Shown here: one piece after another, positions 5,733 through 7,560 of the stretch
How the letters are laid out: each line of letters opens with the position of its first letter
Position numbering within the stretch: the stretch's first letter is position 1
From: Candidatus Sigynarchaeota archaeon
Lineage (GTDB): Archaea > Asgardarchaeota > Jordarchaeia > Jordarchaeales > Jordarchaeaceae
DNA length: 7,560 nt
Reading direction: 5' to 3'
Assembly: GCA_030587505.1 (NCBI GenBank)
Contig: JAUQYY010000119.1
Location: 1-7,560, forward strand
Position numbers and translations under genes: made by a program
Notes under the pieces: generated by a model
Database searches by the model: none
Seen by the model: only the letters and a program-made list of their open reading frames with translations
Told to the model about the DNA's origin: nothing

Positions 5733-7274
5733 ATGAGTATTGATTTGGGAAATAACCGTTTGAGTGTTGGTAACCAGCTTGTTAGAGCGGCTTGGAGATA
5801 TCCCAACAAAGAGGCAATAGTTTGTAAGGGGAAACGCGTAACCTTCAAGGAGCTCAACACAAGAGTAAACAGTCTCGCACACGGACTGATGGAACTCGGA
5901 ATACAGAAGGGTGACTTTGTCTCTGTGATTCTCATGAACTGTGTTGAGTTCGTTGAGACCTACTTCGCCCTAGCGAAAATCGGAGCCATCGCTGCGCCAA
6001 TCAACTATAGGCTTACGCCCAGCGATATTGAACAACTGATAAACCAGTGCGAGGCCAAAGCCCTTATCTACGGAAGCGAGTTTAGGGATCTGGTTGGTGG
6101 TTTGCGGCCCAAGCTAGGGTCTGTTAAGCACTATATTTACGTCGGTGAGGGAGAGGCTGAGGACACTGTTCCCTATGGGAGCCTCGCGGTTGGCCACTCG
6201 ACCGAGGAACCCGCGGTTGAAATCTTTCAGGACGACGGTCAGTACGTGAACTACACCTCTGGGACGACTGGACTTCCGAAGGCGTCGATAATGACACACT
6301 ATAATAACCTCATGGCGGTTATGCAAATAGTTTTGGAGATGGGCCTGGACTGGAACTGGGTTTTGATGACCGTTTTCCCCCTGTTCCACAGGGTTGGCTG
6401 GGCGACCGTGCTAGCGGGGGTCACAACCGGGTGCAAGAACGTGATCACGGAGATCGACCCCAAGGAGATTCTCGAACTGATAGAGAGGGAAAAGGTGAAC
6501 ATGGTCAACTTCGTTCCGGTGATAACGAATCTCCTGATGATGGTTCCAGACTTTGAGAAGTACGACACAAGCTCCCTCAAGCTGATAATCTACGCTGCCG
6601 CTCCACTCACGTCGGAGGTGAGAGAGGCGACGTACAAGTACTTCACAAAGAACATTGCAGAGTACTACGGCAACACTGAGAGCTCCATTCTGGTTTACTG
6701 CAACCCCGAGATGAAGAAGAGCAAGCCCGCATCTCTCGGAACACCCGTGTTCGGTGTTGAGCTGAGGATAGTCGACGAGAACGACAACGACGTACCGCCG
6801 GGTGAAATCGGCGAGATTGTTTGCCGATCCCCCGCGCTAAACGCTAACTATTTCAAGAACCCGGAGAAAGCGAAGGAGGCCATGCGCGGAGGCTGGTTCC
6901 ACATGGGAGACCTCGGCAGGCTCGACGAGGACGGACACCTCTACATTGTGGGCAGGGTCGAGGACCTTATCATCAGCGGCGGGGACAAGATTCTCGCACC
7001 GGAGGTGGAGGACCTAATCCAAAACCATCCAAAGGTTCAGCAGTGCGCAGTCATAGGACTCCCCGACAAGGTCCTAGGAAAAGTGGTGACCGCGGTTGTA
7101 ACCCCTCAGCCCGGAGAGCAGATAGACGAAAAGGAGATAATCGAGTACTGCAAGGGGAAAATAGCCGACTTCAAGATACCCAAACGGGTAAAAATAGTGG
7201 ACGCGATTCCGAGAACAGCCACCGGAAAGGTTCTAAAATACCAACTCGTGGAGCGGTTCTCACAAGAACAGTAG
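5733..7274 (+). CDS. Acyl-CoA synthetase (ANL superfamily AMP-dependent acid-CoA ligase)
   Basis: The enzyme activates a carboxylic acid with ATP and CoA to acyl-CoA, AMP and pyrophosphate, probably in the cytoplasm. Numbered from the ATG (513 aa, normal for the family), the phosphate-binding loop YTSGTTGLPK is at about 173-182. YYGNTES, the adenine-binding A5 motif, is at 311-317. GWFHMGDLG, with the ribose-binding Asp, is at 387-395. The hinge region GRVEDLIISGGDKI is at 407-420, and PRTATGK, with the catalytic lysine, is at 493-499. All core motifs are present, so it should be active. The chain class (fatty, aromatic or other) cannot be read from these motifs. A strong GGAGG supports the start; an upstream TTG at 5700 lies in the leader repeat and is less likely. 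It is divergent from the flavoprotein/Fe-S operon across the IS, and the acid it activates may be the product of that oxidoreductase; this is inference. Confidence 0.95.
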   Translation: MSIDLGNNRLSVGNQLVRAAWRYPNKEAIVCKGKRVTFKELNTRVNSLAHGLMELGIQKGDFVSVILMNCVEFVETYFALAKIGAIAAPINYRLTPSDIEQLINQCEAKALIYGSEFRDLVGGLRPKLGSVKHYIYVGEGEAEDTVPYGSLAVGHSTEEPAVEIFQDDGQYVNYTSGTTGLPKASIMTHYNNLMAVMQIVLEMGLDWNWVLMTVFPLFHRVGWATVLAGVTTGCKNVITEIDPKEILELIEREKVNMVNFVPVITNLLMMVPDFEKYDTSSLKLIIYAAAPLTSEVREATYKYFTKNIAEYYGNTESSILVYCNPEMKKSKPASLGTPVFGVELRIVDENDNDVPPGEIGEIVCRSPALNANYFKNPEKAKEAMRGGWFHMGDLGRLDEDGHLYIVGRVEDLIISGGDKILAPEVEDLIQNHPKVQQCAVIGLPDKVLGKVVTAVVTPQPGEQIDEKEIIEYCKGKIADFKIPKRVKIVDAIPRTATGKVLKYQLVERFSQEQ

Positions 7275-7349
7275 AGGGAGAGTGAAAACAGAAAACCGAA
7301 AAGGAAAGGGAAGCAGAAGCAGGGAAAAGTGGAGAGCACAGCGTTCATC

Positions 7350-7366
7350 CAATTTTTTCTTCCCCT
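7350..7366 (+). terminator. T-tract terminator after the ligase gene
   Basis: AATTTTTTCTTCCCCTC, about 77 nt after the TAG at 7274, contains a run of six T followed by a pyrimidine-rich stretch. This fits archaeal U-tract termination. No strong hairpin precedes it; the intervening sequence is purine-rich. Confidence 0.4.
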
Positions 7367-7378
7367 CTTGAAGGCTAG

Positions 7379-7405
7379 GAGGCCGCTCAGCCTCTGCGCC
7401 GAGGC
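7379..7405. repeat. Three evenly spaced GAGGC/GCCTC/GAGGC segments forming alternative hairpins
   Basis: GAGGC (7379-7383), GCCTC (7390-7394) and GAGGC (7401-7405) are separated by six bases each. The middle segment can pair perfectly with either neighbour, so the two hairpins exclude each other. Location is between the ligase T-tract and the next promoter. The stems are only 5 bp, so the meaning is uncertain. Confidence 0.3.
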
Positions 7406-7436
7406 ACTCATGATTGTATCCAGGTTTTTGTCGGAA

Positions 7437-7473
7437 GAAATATATGCTTTTAATCTTACTTTGGGTTGGTGGT
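7437..7473 (+). promoter_or_regulatory. TATA-like promoter and weak Shine-Dalgarno site for the last gene
   Basis: AAATATATGC (7438-7447) resembles an archaeal TATA box and lies about 35 nt before the ATG at 7478, implying a very short leader. GGTGGT (7468-7473) just before the start could serve as a weak Shine-Dalgarno site. Confidence 0.45.
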
Positions 7474-7477
7474 CTGA

Positions 7478-7560
7478 ATGCTTAAGAAGAACTACCGTGA
7501 CGTTGCGGAAGAGGAGGTCACTCTTGCGGATTCCAGCGGGGTAACCATCAGATGGCTCAT
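7478..7560 (+). CDS. Probable cupin-domain protein, N-terminal fragment (continues beyond window)
   Basis: Twenty-seven codons are visible, beginning MLKKNYRDVAEEEVTLADSS and continuing GVTIRWL. A short N-terminal lead followed by a conserved G-V-T-[IV]-R-W-L strand is typical of small single-domain archaeal and bacterial cupins, whose metal-binding histidines lie further on and cannot be checked here. An in-frame TGA directly precedes the ATG, so this is the first possible start. It follows the ligase on the same strand but after a T-tract and with its own TATA-like element, so it is probably a separate transcription unit. Small cupins often accompany aromatic or organic acid catabolism genes, but function cannot be inferred from this fragment. 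Confidence 0.55.
   Translation, partial: MLKKNYRDVAEEEVTLADSSGVTIRWL

Noticed and set aside
7329..7544. Open frame of 71 codons overlapping the start of the cupin gene
   Set aside because: It runs through a T-tract and the probable promoter, overlaps the better-supported cupin frame, and has no recognisable protein features.
1..7560. tRNA or rRNA genes, CRISPR repeats, toxin-antitoxin or defence genes
   Set aside because: I looked for conserved tRNA arms, regularly spaced repeats and small paired ORFs on both strands and saw none.

Overview
The window looks archaeal. Three starts are preceded by AT-rich TATA-like boxes, two coding genes have strong GGAGG Shine-Dalgarno sites, arginine codons are often AGG/AGA, and short T-tracts follow the genes. 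Lineage cannot be fixed from sequence alone. A Thermoproteota/Bathyarchaeia-like or Archaeoglobus-like anaerobe would fit the metabolic genes, but that is inference.

Layout from left to right. (1) At 2-625 is the 3' part of a gene whose start lies outside the window. It has a helical, TPR-like C-terminal half and is otherwise unrecognised. (2) At 626-1226 is about 600 bp without a convincing gene. It contains a decayed partial second copy of sequences from gene 1, a possible minus-strand coding remnant, and a 41-bp block that recurs upstream of the ligase gene. (3) At 1227-4029 is a minus-strand, tightly coupled two-gene operon. A GlcD/VAO-type FAD-binding oxidoreductase is followed by an Fe-S oxidoreductase with two [4Fe-4S] sites and two CCG domains (GlcF/HdrD type). 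(4) At 4030-4267 is its promoter and leader, with a TATA-like box and a 7-7-7 palindrome. (5) At 4268-5634 is a complete insertion sequence with inverted repeats. Its IS701-like DDE transposase is split by a one-base shift in a run of six G. (6) At 5635-7274 is the core promoter, duplicated leader block and coding sequence of an ANL-family acyl-CoA synthetase on the plus strand. (7) At 7275-7477 is a T-tract, two mutually exclusive small hairpins and a TATA-like box. (8) At 7478-7560 is the start of a probable cupin-domain protein, cut by the window end.

Before the IS arrived, the flavoprotein/Fe-S operon and the acyl-CoA synthetase were divergently transcribed from one intergenic region of roughly 300 bp. 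I infer a catabolic unit in which an organic acid or alcohol (possibly a 2-hydroxy acid or phenolic compound) is oxidised by the flavoprotein, electrons leave through the Fe-S subunit, and the acid is activated to a CoA thioester by the ligase. The substrate is not determined. I see no clearly novel defence or mobile system. The most unusual signals are the duplicated ligase leader placed antisense beside the end of the Fe-S gene, and the decayed second copy of gene 1.
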